From Aldrovandia affinis (lineage: Eukaryota > Chordata > Actinopteri > Notacanthiformes > Halosauridae), in contig JAINUG010000110.1 of assembly GCA_029706075.1 (NCBI GenBank), positions 591,213-655,212 on the forward strand: a stretch of 64,000 nucleotides of DNA, written 5' to 3'. Positions 14,601-58,400 of this stretch are shown here, piece by piece. The notes under the pieces are model-generated. The model did not search any database. It saw only the letters and a program-made list of their open reading frames with translations, and was not told the origin of the DNA. A program made the position numbers and the translations under genes. Each line of letters begins with the position of its first letter. The first letter of the stretch is position 1.

Positions 14601-14806
14601 CCATAGACGCGTATCAAGCAGTCCGTCCGTCAAGTCGTCCGTGTGCGCGCGCCAGCACTTTTGCACGCCGTGTGGGAGGGAACATGCGTGTGTGTCTGCG
14701 CCGCCAGCGCGAGCATTCGTGCGTGTGAGTTTGAGTGTGCACGCGCGTATGCGGGTGGGAGTGCGTGCGTCCACCCTCGCTGGGGCGTGCATTCGTGTGT
14801 GTGGGC

Positions 14807-14838
14807 GAGTGTGTGTGTGTGTATGTGTCTGTGTGTGT

Positions 14839-14896
<58 letters not shown>
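14807..14896. repeat. (GT)n microsatellite
   Basis: About 90 bp of TG with ATGTGTCTG interruptions at the start. Confidence 0.97.
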
Positions 14897-14897
<1 letters not shown>

Positions 14898-15397
14898 TAA
14901 CCAGAGCTGTGTTCCACTGTGACCTTCATCAGATAGCTGCCTCCTATTTCCCCTCAGGCTGTTGAAACATTTGAGAGAATGATAGAGCTCCCCAGCCTCC
15001 AGATTACTTAGCTATGCATGAGCTCCACCAGCGTTTCTACTTCACATTCCACTGCACTCAGCCTTATAAAATATTTACTGCTGAATTATGGCCCCGCTCC
15101 GCGCATCGCGAGAGGAAGGACAATATTTTGGAGCTCCTTTGTCTAGCGACGGCTGGATACGTCCTCCCAGAAAAGCCCCTCTCCTCCCCCCCCCCACCCG
15201 CACCCCAACAGATGCAGACAAATGAAAAGGGGATGATTTGTGCCTCTTTGGTACGATGCCTGCTCCACGGAAGGCCCGTGTATTCCGGAGGTACACAACA
15301 ATCATCGCATTGTCTGCCTGCCAACGCTCGGTGCGACTCGATTTCCTCCCTTGGCGAGTGGCAGATGTGACCCAATTGTGGCAATGCAGAAAGGTGT

Positions 15398-15402
15398 GTG
15401 CA

Positions 15403-15488
<86 letters not shown>
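15398..15488. repeat. (GT)n microsatellite
   Basis: About 44 uninterrupted GT units followed by a G run. Confidence 0.98.
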
Positions 15489-15489
<1 letters not shown>

Positions 15490-17731
15490 GGGGGGGGCGT
15501 CAGTGGGCACCTCGCCTCCTCTCCTCGCCAATTGTGCGCTCTAATTTTAAAAGGAATAAAGGGGTCTTTTATCAAACGCGGGGGCCGTCGGGAGAAGGAG
15601 CCGGAGCCGAGGCTCCAGGAGCCCCGCGGTGACGATCGCTTTATTGGTAGCTGCAGATCGGCACTCGTCAATTAGGGCGGCGGTGTGGCATTACACTGCG
15701 CCACACCGTAGTGTTAAAGCTCGTTCAGCCAGGGGGAAGAGACGAGGGGGATTATGTCAGTCTCCATAAAGTGGATGTGCGATATTTCCTGTTTGTTTGA
15801 AGTCGCTTCTTTGCCCTCTTTTTTTTCTTTCTGTCATGGCCCAGCCCTCCCCTCCCCTCCCCTCCCCAGACCCGTATTTGTGCGTGTTTACGCGGCGCGT
15901 AAATGTTTTCATCACCACAGGGAAACACCTGCTTTCCTTTAAGAGACGCAGATCTGATCTCTCCGCTATATTTATCTGGCCTAGAAAAGAGTCGCGTTAC
16001 AGCAGCGCCCGAAAGCAGCTGCCGCAGACGCGCTTCGGCTCCCGAGCCGCTCGCCGGGTTTTTATTGTCGCCGGAGATCGGCGAAAGACGACAGCGCGAG
16101 AAAAAATAACAAATGCCCTAATAAAATGTCTAATTATACGAGAGCATTGTGGGTAACGTAAGCCTACGTCCCGATGTGAGAAAGCGCTGTTTTGATTGAT
16201 GGGCTGGCGGCTGGTGATTTGATCCACTTCAGATGCCGTAGTTTCCAGTGTTCGTTTTTGCCTCGGACGTGCGATTCCCGGTCTGGTCGACCAGCCTCGG
16301 GAATATAAGAAACGCTCAGTCGGTTGTATTTTGTCCACATGTTACAAAATGTCCTTCCTGCAAGACGTTGGGCTGCGAATCCTGGCATCCGTGGCTTCAG
16401 TCAGCACTGCGCATATCGTAAAAGGATTTGTAAGACGCGGCTGTTAAACCGGGTCGCCGGTGTCACTGAGCCTCCCGGACGTGGGTCGGACCTGTTCTGC
16501 TGATATAATTAGGAACGGCGCGTTTGGGCGGTTACTGTTACTTTCACGATCCGCGATGACAAGTATCGTGTTCGTACCGTGGCAGGACGAGCGTCTCGGC
16601 CTGGAGATATTATGTACACAGATTAGAATCTGATCATTCGCACTCCTCTCGCTTGTCGCTGGCGGGCCGCGGCTCCCCGAGTATCGCGCGCGATGTTTGC
16701 TGTACCGAAATGTACTTCCTGATAGCCTCTGCGGTCGAGCGTCGCTCTTTGAATTCCTTTTTAGATGTTCCTGCCGCATTACGTAACTTGCCTTGAGCGA
16801 GCCAGACATGGACCATTCTAGCTGGCCTAGTATTTTTATAAATAGAAAATGGTGCTGAGGAACTGGGATTCTATCTGTGCAGCTCTCTCTCTTTCTCACT
16901 CTCCCCCTCTGCCTCTCTGCCTCTCTGCCAGCAGTTGCCAGGGTTAAGTCCAGAGGGAGTGCGGTTATTGCTTTCTTTCCGTGGAGAGGTTATTAAACAG
17001 TCACGCACTAAGCATGTTTGGGGACAGTCATGGTCACAGAGAACATCAGCGAACGTGAAAACAAACTCCCTTCCCCTCCACGCTCTCACAGCTCTCCGGT
17101 CTTAAGTGTCGTCGTCGTATCGTTTGCGCGCTGACGGCATGCGCCAGGAGGGTGACCGCGTGTGACCGCGACCATCTGCCCTCGGTCCACTCGGCCCGGA
17201 GCAAACCCACGGCTCATCCCCTCCCCCCTCCGTCCGGAAAAACATGTCCTCGTGATTTCGAGCGCTCCGACACTCCTCCTAGCGGAACCTAATTAAAACC
17301 GGCTTGTACCCAGCTCGCCCTTTTCGGTTTTTTTTGCGCCGTTTCAAAGCGTCAATTTAATTGCTGTTCCTGGAGAGCTGGCGGTTTCCCCCGCGCTGCA
17401 GTTCAAAGGATGTCAGCCCGCGATGGGAGAACGGCGGAGTAAATAAAACAGGCACCCCGAAAACGTCCCCGTCTCTCTCCCTCCCCCTGCCCACGTGACC
17501 GTGTGTTCTCGTGCCAGGGTGCCCTCCGCGGCTCCGCGTGCGCTTTCATGGCGGCCGGGGTTCAGCGCCGCCAGGCGAGCTGATAGATGGTGACATCAGA
17601 GATGGCGCATCTGCGGGAAAAGGGGAAGAAAGGCAGTTCAAAGCGGAACGGGCTGCCTTTGAACTGTCAGCCTCTCTCCTTTTAATCATTTCCTTATTAT
17701 TCCTCACGTAAGCGTTCTCTCTCTCCTGCAG

Positions 17732-48381
<30,650 letters not shown>

Positions 48382-48615
48382 CCCTTTCCCCTCGTCGAAG
48401 AGTGACGTCTCTCGCGGCGTCCTTCATCATCTCACACGAAATATGCACACTAACCTTAGCATCATGAACCTCCAGTGCCAAGCAGACTAAAAAAACTCTA
48501 TTTATTTGTTACTGACACCATAGCAGTATAGCCCAGAGCATCAGGATAACTGTGATTCAATGCAAGTGTAAAGATAATCTGCAAGTAACAGCACTGCTGT
48601 TCCCTCTAGTGGTTG

Positions 48616-48648
<33 letters not shown>

Positions 48649-49320
48649 TGTGTGTGCGCGTGTGTGTTTGTTCCGTTGGTTTTTTTTCTTCTCCTTTCTC
48701 GCATTCTTGTATGTTGTTTCAGTGAAAAAATGATTAAAATGATGTATTTATTTTTTAAGAGTTCTATGCTATTATGTGTTCTAGATCAAATGTAAATGTG
48801 ACTTGTACAGTTTGCTAAATCAATTCTGATACCGTTCACTACATTGAGACAGTTACTGTGAGAGAGGATACAGACACCAGCTATTGCCTGTACTTGGGAA
48901 TCTTTGCTGAATTGCAGTCCTCATGCCATATCTTTTGAAAATGAACTGCCAAACTATTGTAAACAGTGTAAAGTTATATTATGTAAAGAAACTAAAGGCT
49001 AAATGAATAACACAAAACACTTCAGCATTTTATTAAAAAGAAAGTATTCGCTGTAAAATGGAGACATTTACAAAAGTTGTAATTTATTCAAGAAAATCGT
49101 CTCGTTTTGTTAAAATTTACTATGGTGAACTTTTGAAGTTAAATGGAAAAAAATAAAAAACTTATTATGCTGTGTAAATATATACATATATACATTCAAT
49201 GATGTATTTTTTTAAAACATGGCTTGCTTCAATTTCAAATTTTAAAAGTGCAAGTGTTACATGCTTTGTACATTGAAGTTCAAAGGGGTTTTACATTTTC
49301 CATTAAAATGGATTTATCAA
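48382..49320 (+). other. jmjd1c: KDM3C 3' UTR (approximate end)
   Basis: AT-rich sequence downstream of the stop codon, containing a T run followed by (GT)n (48617-48664). AATAAA occurs at 49152-49157 and ATTAAA at 49302-49307. The cleavage point near 49320 is inferred from the last signal. Confidence 0.6.
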
Positions 49321-50063
49321 AGTCGGCCTGTGTAGTGTCTTTTGTTGTGCGGTGAAGTGTGGGGGGACAATAATGTCTTTGTCACCGGGGTAATGGATTC
49401 GGCAGAAGGGGGGGGGTTGAACAGAGACAAGAGGGAACACAACCATTGTCCAGGGGCATGTGGGCATCTCAAAGTTATCTGCGCTTTCACCGACCCAGAA
49501 AGCCTGGCCAATTTTTTTAGTTTAATCTTGGACTGAAATTGCACGATCTCTCTTGAAGGCCATATGTTTTTAGTTGGTTTGTAATTTCATAAGCTCCAAC
49601 AGACCCCAGAAAGCATTTTGTGGTTCAATTCCTTGACATTTGATTTCCTTTTTCCTGCCTCTTTTGAGTTTGGCATTCAGACACAACCAAAAATGTTATG
49701 TTCCCTTTGTAAGGCCTGTCTGATTACTCGTAACAGTGTTGACTGTGTTCAGTGTACACAGAGGGCCCTGTTTACAGGAGAGGTGGCCTGTTTTATGCAT
49801 GTGAGATTTTGGTGCATAAATGAGTAATTGGCGTACTCGCACAAGCAGACAGGGTGTTTAGGAGAACTTGCAGGCCTTTGGGTGGTGTCCTGGAAAAATC
49901 ACCTTGTAAGTATTTACAATCCCTTTAAATCGGTAGCTGATTTACACTTACCAAGTTAACCGTTGCCCCAGTTTACAACCAATCACCACAGAGTGGAAAA
50001 AACCCAAAACGTTAAGGATCGAGAACCAGAAACACAGTAACTGTCCTATCCGTTCTCCTACTC

Positions 50064-50095
50064 AGTTAATGTTGGATGCCTGAATAGGATAACCA
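50064..50095. repeat. 32-bp dispersed repeat, copy 2
   Basis: Second copy of the word at 47246, in the same orientation, in the intergenic stretch. Confidence 0.7.
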
Positions 50096-50189
50096 TAAAA
50101 GAGAGTAAACTATAAAAAGGCCAAATCAATGACTTCCTCTGTGGTAAATTTGGCTGTCTACAATGCTGGTATCTAGAGAAGACACCTTA

Positions 50190-50365
50190 CATTTGTTTTT
50201 GTTTTTAGCAGACACCCTTATCCAAAGTGACAGTGTTTTTTTTTTTACTGAAGTACTTCAGGAACGTTTCCCATGAGTACATAGTGCCCCACCTGGGATT
50301 TGAATCTGCAAGCTTGCGAGGTACAGACTCCGTTCCTTAACCATCAAATCACACAACTGTATGAC
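50190..50365 (-). mobile_element. SINE-like element, second family
   Basis: On the minus strand: a tRNA-like segment with B-box-like GATTCAAATCCCAGG, then unique body, T/A run and tail TGTCACTTTGGATAAGGGTG TCTGC. The tail is related to that of the other SINEs, but the head and body differ. Confidence 0.65.
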
Positions 50366-53300
50366 AGCAGGACAAACGGATTGTCTAACACACGATCTGA
50401 AAACCTTGTTTCTGTTCGACGCAATGCTTCTCACCTCACCAATGATGACGGGGGTGCCGAAATGGTTTCTATTTAAAAAATAAACACACACAAATTAAGC
50501 TTCTGACTTCCATCCGTCTTAGTTATACAGACATACTACCATCTCACTGCAGACTAACATTGTGCCCGAAGTTTGCTTATTATAGAGTACTGCACAAAAC
50601 CACTCTGAATGAAATAATTATTTAACGTATTTATAGAAGCATCAATCATACTGTTTTATGTTAAATATGCATAACTCCTTTCCAGGTGAAATCACTTGAG
50701 GTATGGCTTGTTAAAGGAGATGCATGTTTACAATTGTTATACGTTTGCCCACAAGTTCATGTCAAATGAGCACCGTCTGACATTAATTAACATTACATTT
50801 TTGAAGCAACCACTCAGATCATTGCCAACAAAACTTCCCACCACCAATTCATTACACCAGACTCCTCCCTCAAGTTCAAAGTAGTAACTGAAGACTTGTG
50901 AAATTTGCTTCCTTTTTAACAGGGGATTCATTATTTTTGCACCGGTTTTTCCCCAATGTGGTGAATTGGGGCTTGTTTCACAACAATTTTTGAACAATTT
51001 AATTGAACAATTTTGGGGGAATATTTCACTATGCACGCACTCACTTTCGAGCACCCTTGCCAATTTAAGCTATTAGAAAACATGGCCAAATGTGTTGAGG
51101 ACCCTCAATGTCCAATTTGCTGCGTTAATCAACTGACGTTTTGCAAGGAAACAAATCCATCTATCTGACCGCGCCAAGCGCCGCCTTGTGCTTCGTGACT
51201 ACGAAGACCCCAGAATCATCATTAATATGCGTGTGCCGTTACAGTTTTGTCTCTGTTTGAGAGAGCGTGTATGCGCCGAGTGCTGATTTGATTCAGGTCC
51301 TGAGGGTCGCCGCCCCCAGCCTTTTGCCTCAGTAATTGCAGGCTGTAAACAGCTGAGGGGGGAGATAGGAGAGGCCTTCGTGGATGCTTCTCCTGTCTGA
51401 GAGCCGCGGTTTAGCAGTCTGCTCACGCAAACGTGTGATTTTTCCCACTGCCTCCACGCGGCCCTGACAGCCCCGGCCTTATTAATATTCCCCGAACATC
51501 AAAGAGGCCCGCGCCGCCACCACCAGACGTGTGACCGAGGCCTGATCCAGCTTCCTGCGCACGGAGCCGTGCAGCAGCAGCAGCAGCAGCGCTAAAGGTC
51601 TGCAGGAAAGCCAGCCCGCCCGCCTTGCCTGCCTCCCGAAGCTTTAATGAGCCCCTCTCTCTCTCTCTCCGGCAGCCTCTCCTGGGGCCCGGGGCATCGC
51701 AGACCGCCTGCCAGACGAGCAGCGGGGCTGTCTGCTGCTGCCGCACGCTCAGCAGCTCCAGGGTCGCTGATCAGCCCACCGGTTATTAAATCAATAGCCA
51801 GTCAGGTTCCTGCATGGGGGGGGGGTTATGATAGAACACTTGGCATACAATAACCGTACAAAAACACGTTTCATTTGAGTATCACAGCAAGGGTTTCAAT
51901 TAAAATGTATCTGCACGATTCCAATTTTGTGGCGTTTCTTCTCTGCTTATTGCTTTTGCTCTTGCTGAATTTTCATACCGGTGTAAATTGAGGTGAGGAG
52001 GCAATTCTGTTACTTCGACATAACTAACACTCTGAATGGGATTCTTCATGTTATCCTACTTTCCTCTCAGAATGTCTGTACTATAGTCAAGTGTAGACGG
52101 GTAGTTTTGTGGTGGACATTTATTTGCTTTTCAGTATGCCAACAAAAGCAACCCTTTAAAACGGGACACAGTCGACATCTCATATTGAGCCACTAGATGG
52201 CATTGTTTAAACCGTGAGAGAGCTCTACAAAATCCATTCTATTTACGATTTGAAATTGTCAGCGTTCCGTTTTTAGTCATTTAACACCATGGCCAGGGCA
52301 ATACTACTGCACTGCTGCCTTACACATGCACAGGCGTTTCGTCCCTGGTGAATCACCATCTTGCTTGTTTACGATAACTGGCGATTTAAATTTTTATCCG
52401 ATCAAAGACATTTTTGTATCGGGATCTGGAAAATACAAACCAGCAAACCCGTGGGTCTCCAGGATTTGTACTGGACAAGACATGGATGGGTCACCGGATT
52501 GCTGCAGGGTCTGCTGGCTTTCCTTCACACTCTGCAAACTGTTCATTTTAAGTCTCTGTGCAAAACAGGAAATCAACTCACCGGGCACTTTATGGCAGAG
52601 TTCAAATGGAAAACATTGAGTAATGGTGCAGATGGCACTTTTACACCAACCTAGACTTCACACGGACCTCACAGACTGCCCGTCTCTGCTTGAGAACAAT
52701 TGCTCATTCGGGATAGTTTCCTGCCTAACGGGCGAGGTACGCTAGCCTCTTGTCCATACTCTAAAATTAAACCCAGTAACATCCCATTATTAGAGCGAGT
52801 TGGTAAACCAAGACAAGTGCTGAATGGCAGATCATGTTTAAATTAAATTAAATTAAATTAAAACAATGCCCACACTTGCCTAGAATAAACAGTGTTGTCT
52901 TTATATATATATATATATTTAAAAGATCATATACTTACAACTAGCATCGTCATTCATGCATCACCAAAACAATGTTACATGTTCATTGTTGTGAGAGTTG
53001 GTAGCACATACGTTTTTTTTAGATTTACATCAAGCAACAATACAAAAAACAAAACAAAAAAATCTGATGCACCCTGATTGCGGTTTGTAAACGGATAATT
53101 AAATTATACATATTTAACATTGCTAATTTGGTTCCCTCTTTATGAGACCAATATGACCAATTCTTCTCATTGGCTTCCAAGCTGCATCACATTAAGAGCT
53201 GTCCTTATTTCTGGCACGAGTTGATTATTTCAGGTTAGTTCTGAAAGTAAGCTACAAACCCTGATATATATATACACATACATACACGCATACGTACGTA

Positions 53301-54484
53301 CACACATACATACGGTATATGCTATCGTATTTGTACTTTTTCCATTCTGCATATTCAAACAGTTACCTGAAAATCTTTTTTGTGTTTCACACATTCACTT
53401 GTGTGTCCAACAATTGACTGATTACAGTACAAATGAATTAATGAAAAAAAAAAATGAAAAAATAGTCAAATAATGAGGTACCACATAGGACCAAGCGTGA
53501 ATAAAAAATAAAAAATAAAAAATAAAGGAGGGGGGCTTAATGAATGAATTAATTCTTTCAGCCAGACTTTGTTACCGATGGCTCACAGGTGGTTTGTGCT
53601 ACAGCCCGCATCTTCTGCCCGTCCACAGGCCGGGAGAAAGCCGGCAGCGCTTTGTCCAAACTGAGGTCTTAGGTGTGGCTCTACCGAGAGCCCATCACCG
53701 CTCCTGCAACTTAGGCAGCAGGATGTCTCAGTAAGGCTAAAATACTGGCTCTTTTACCAGGCGTTTCCCCTGCCGGAAAGCCAAGCCTTCCGAAGTAACA
53801 CCACCGAACTCTGCGCGTCGCTGAATGCAGAAAAGGAGCGCCAAGGGGCATTAAGGTTCCTTTCCAAAAAAAAAAAACGCGACGCCAACCTGGCTGTGAT
53901 CCGGAGAGACGGACGAAAAGGAAAATCGGTGGAGTCTACTTCACTCTCCGCTGGCTGATTTTGGAAATGACGTGACACAAAGGGAGGTAATCTACAATGC
54001 GCGGCGGCCACTGGCACCTGACACACACCTAGTCTACGCACGCGTCCGCACAACTGCACGCCTAAGTTACACTTAAGAAAGGAGCACTAGATCAGAAGCC
54101 AAGCAGACACAATACAGTACAAATTCCGACAGATTGTGGATGTAGATCACAGTGTTCATCCCCCCCGCCCCACAGACCAGCTCAGCTGTCTGTCTGTCTG
54201 CGCAACAGTTTTTACTGCAACGCCTTCACTCAGGCCTCCACGCAAGTCTTCCAATGTTCCACATGTAATCTGGAAGTGGCCTGTCCCGCAAATTCAGGTT
54301 TACATAGCTACTATGAGAAAACTGAGTTAAATTCAGCCAACAATAATGATAACAATAATAATCATAATTCATAAAAATATCAATAACAAAAAATTTAATT
54401 GAGAGATGAAACTATCATTGCCAGTCAGTCAAGGCTTCGAGATGGGAACCTTTCATAAAGCCGGAGAACTGTCATCAGTCCCTT

Positions 54485-54797
54485 TTTATTCAGTTATTTT
54501 TCAGGACCTTATATCACAACCATTTTAGAAATATTCAAAGGCACAAATCCTGCAAAAGATTTTTCACAAAATAGCTGCAGTACCTAGGGTAGCCACTGGA
54601 GGGAGAAAGAAATAAAAAAATGAAAAAGAAATTACTTCCAAGTTTTGTCGCTGGAGTCGCGCCTGCAGAATTGCCACAGGGGATGCCACTGAACACTGTT
54701 GATAGGCAGCGTGTTCCCACGACAACACGTCTCCCTGTACGCTGGCGGGAGCTGCGGTCTCGCTTTCGTTAGCGTGGGCGTTCCAGGGTGGCCCGGG
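54485..54797 (-). other. nrbf2: NRBF2 3' UTR (minimum extent)
   Basis: Downstream of the stop, the first AATAAA on the minus strand falls at 54485-54490 (TTTATT on +). The UTR may run further, since GC-rich unique sequence continues to about 53560. Confidence 0.4.
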
Positions 54798-55445
54798 CTA
54801 CAGTTTGTCTCTGTCCAGGAGCTCCTGCAGTTCCTGCTGGATGTCCTCCGGCAGCTCTAGTGCAGGGAGGTCCTCCAGTGAGATGTCCTGAGTTGGCATT
54901 TCCAGGGGCGGCAGGGGCGGGATCGGAATGTCCTTGGTCTTCCTGTCCTCCGCCGGCTGTGGCAGCACCCAGAGCTCGGACTTCTCCAGGAAGTCGGCGT
55001 CTGCGTACGGCTCCCTCTTCAGCCGGGCGTTATCCTTTTTCAGCCGCTGGTTCTCCAGGGTCAGCTTCTCGTTCTCGGCCAGGAGGAATTCCACCAGCTT
55101 CCTGAGGTCGGCGATCGCCGTCTCCTGCTCCTCCAGCCGCGTCTTGTCGTTCTTCTGGGCCTTGCTGCTGGCGCTGGGCTCAGGAGGGGCACCCTTGTTC
55201 TTCACCAGGTACAGCAAGGTGTCGTACTCACGCTCAGCGGGGCCCGGAGCGCCGCGGGCCCGAGTCGGGCCCGGGGCGGCAGCGCCGGCGGCGGCCAGCA
55301 GGGGCGCCGGCGTGCCCGGCTGCGGGGCCGCGGCGCTCTGGAGCACGCGGGGCCTCCCTTCCCGTTTGGCCCGTTTCCACCTCTCTTCAATCAGCCGCTG
55401 TTGCTTGATGTGACTGTCCCTTTGGAGCTCCAGTGACAGGTGAGC
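54798..55445 (-). CDS. nrbf2: NRBF2 coding exon 4 with stop
   Basis: 648 nt including TAG (54798-54800). Begins [16 protein letters not shown] after acceptor gtgttgcgcag and ends [13 protein letters not shown]. It carries the linker and coiled coil. GC-rich third positions contrast with the AT-rich introns. Confidence 0.95.
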   Translation of the reverse strand, partial: AHLSLELQRDSHIKQQRLIEERWKRAKREGRPRVLQSAAAPQPGTPAPLLAAAGAAAPGPTRARGAPGPAEREYDTLLYLVKNKGAPPEPSASSKAQKNDKTRLEEQETAIADLRKLVEFLLAENEKLTLENQRLKKDNARLKREPYADADFLEKSELWVLPQPAEDRKTKDIPIPPLPPLEMPTQDISLEDLPALELPEDIQQELQELLDRDKL

Positions 55446-58400
55446 CTGCGCAACACAAACAGGACGGTCACAGACCTCGCACACGGAGGAGACGCTGGCA
55501 TCACTGCACAGGCTACAATCCGCTAAAGCAGTGGCTCTCAATCTCGGTCCTGGGGGACCACTGTGTACGCTGGTTTTTGTTACAGCCAATCTCTTGATCA
55601 ATTAAGGTCGTTGAATACATGCATTTAAGTTCTACCTTAATTTTGTCCTTTATCTCAGGTTTGGCTCATTGGCGTTTGTTCCGTCAGTGAACTATTCATT
55701 GTCCGCAAATGGTTTCGTTTCAGTGTCCAGGTGTCCTCGCTTTAAGCAATTGGGACTACACTGATTTCGTCTGTCAGTCTACAACAAAATCAATTTTTTT
55801 AAATGTAACCCCTTTCTAAAGGAATCCTTTTTTCTATAGCCCATTACTGAAAATGAGAGCATTGTTTGATCTAATGGATTAAAAATCCTGGGACGTCAAT
55901 ATGGACATTTATTATTCATGGCATGCATAGCAATTTCTGACATAATGTGGCCTTAGGTGGCCTAAATCATCCCTTAACAGACATTGACCATGTCTAATTA
56001 AGAACAACTACCAGGGGGCCTCGGGTGGCATAGTGGTCAAAGCAATCGCCCGGAATGCAAGTTGCCCACTGCAGCTGTGGTTCGGCGTTTGGCTGTCTGC
56101 CCCAGGGGGAGGGAGAGATGGCACGAGCTTGCCGAGGAGCAGTAGGGAGACCTTGTAAACATTGTTGGGAAAGTTCCATCTCGGAAGGGGCAAACATTGC
56201 CTCGAGGTATTAGCTTGTCCCGTGGAAGCGGGTGGTGAGTTCGTGGGGGAGGGTAAATCAAAAATAAATAGAGGGTATAATTGGCTAACAAATTAGGAGA
56301 AAAACAGGGAAAAAAATCAGAAAAAAAAGAACTAACAGCTCATTACAATTCAGAGGTTGCAATTACGGTTGAAATGTAAACCAGCATACACAGTAGTCCC
56401 CCAGGACCGAGTTTGAGAACCACTGAACTGAACTACTATCTAAATGCACTACAGCTGTTGGTGTTCAAACAATGGTAAGTGTAAGGTAATATCACCACCA
56501 AGGGGTATTTTTTCAGATTTATGGCCTCATTTGTAATTCATATAATTTCATGAAATCATGGAATGTAAAGGTTATGTTAAGTTTTCCAGGAGAAACCAAT
56601 TCAAAACTAAACACACCTGTTTCATTTAATAATAAATCATGCATTTGAAGGAGCAGTGACAGTGTTTTCATTCTGAAAATATGCAATAGTGGAGTTGTCA
56701 TGGTAATTTCTCAGGTATAGCACACCTACTTGCACACTTCGGGTTCTGTCAAAATAATGTGTGAAGAGGCCTATCGGCCTTCTTTCCCTTTCTGTTTAGT
56801 TTGCAAAGGAATTGTAACGTGTGACATTACTTAGCCACGTGACTTGTCCTGAATCAACAGCCTAAAATAAATGGGTGTTAATATCTAAATAATTACATGT
56901 ATCTACAAAATGTGAAGAGTCAATTAGATTTTTTTGTGTTCTACACAATATGCCTAGTATTTATTTGACCATCCTACCTGAGTGACACATTGGTTTTGGC
57001 CTGACAGCTAGGTTAATATACAACCAAATGTGAGTACACACTTGCCTCTGTTATACGTGTTACAGCATGAACTGTTGGGGCATGGTAAATAGTCCCCTCT
57101 GGAGCTCAAGAATCCAATGACAAAAATAAAAGGTCACACTTGCCCCAGAAGAGATCCGAGTCAAACCAGTGTTATCTCAGTCAACGTGATCTGACCTTTC
57201 ACCGTCCTCTCTACAGTACAACCACTATGGCCAGGACGGTCATACCTGTTCACACTGTGTTAGCTTCATGGCCTCCTCCAGAAGGTCTGCAATACATTAG
57301 GAGGAGACTTCACAATCAATCACATCTGAAGATTTGTTTCTCCCTCCCAATTTTACACATTCTTCAAATATTTGCCAGCACCTCAGACTATTTGGAAAAT
57401 CTTCATGAATATGTCTCCACAATGCACAACTGGAGACATATTGAGCAATGCACAGTCATTGACACAGCCACAGATAACTGCGTGTTCCTTACCACTCCAC
57501 TGATCACACTGCCACAAGCGAAGGAAGCAGTCATTTTAATTTTGGAGAAAACTGTACTTATTAGTATTGGAAACTAACTTGGCCAAAACATTCCTGTCAG
57601 GCAAAGGGACAAATTTATCAACACTGTGGCTTCGGGCTAAAGCTCCACTTCCTCATCAACATGTCACACTTCCTCCCTGCTTGGTAACACACTTGATGAC
57701 ACATTGGAGAAGTGTCCTATAATTAATCTCAGGCGTGGGGCAGAGGTCCCCAACCCTGCTACTAGAGGGACACAGGATCTGTTAGTTTTTGTTTTCACCA
57801 TGAAGTCAATTCTGATCTTACTAACTCCACAAGAAACCAGGTGAGGTGGGTTAATTGTGCAATCGACTGCTTGAATGTATCTACTCTGTGCTGAGTAACA
57901 ACAAAAACAAGCAGACCCTGTGGCTCTCCAGGACAAGGGTTGGTGTATGGCATTGCTAATCAGCATCGCTTTAGCAATAAAAGCTTTAGAAATGTAAAGC
58001 ACACTGCACCGTACAGCCTCATGTATGCCACAGCATTTCAGTGTTTTAATCTTACTTTCTAGAACAGTATCTATCAACATTGTGCGTACCGACTATTACA
58101 ATGACATTCCCCAAGGTTTCAGGACTTCCCGCTCATGCCCCATGGCTTATTTAACATTCAAATAGTCATCTCAAAACCTAAGCAACCAACAAACAAAACA
58201 AAACACACACACTGCGCGCACCTGCAGCTTTCCCATGACATGAAATGGCTTCTTCATATTTGCCCACTGCCAGCAAACGGTCTGCCTTCCTGCTCTGCTG
58301 ATGGGCCTGTGGGGAGAGGGGCTGTTTATATCAACATTGCAAATGTCCTACCCTGATCCATATTTTTTGGGGTGAGAAGAGCACCTCACTCCAGTGCTGG

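Larger units (their letters stand above)
49321..54484. other. Intergenic region between convergent KDM3C and NRBF2
   Basis: About 5.2 kb of mostly AT-rich unique sequence. It holds a SINE-like element at 50190, a GC-richer block with a GCAGCAGCAG run at 51160-51790, an AAATT pentamer run at 52838-52862, a TA/CA microsatellite at 53262-53330 and an AAAAT repeat at 53500-53525. No gene is supported. Confidence 0.7.

Noticed and set aside
57140-57577. 145-codon + strand ORF
   Set aside because: Overlaps NRBF2 exon 3 in antisense; no recognisable domain, so a chance ORF in AT-rich sequence.
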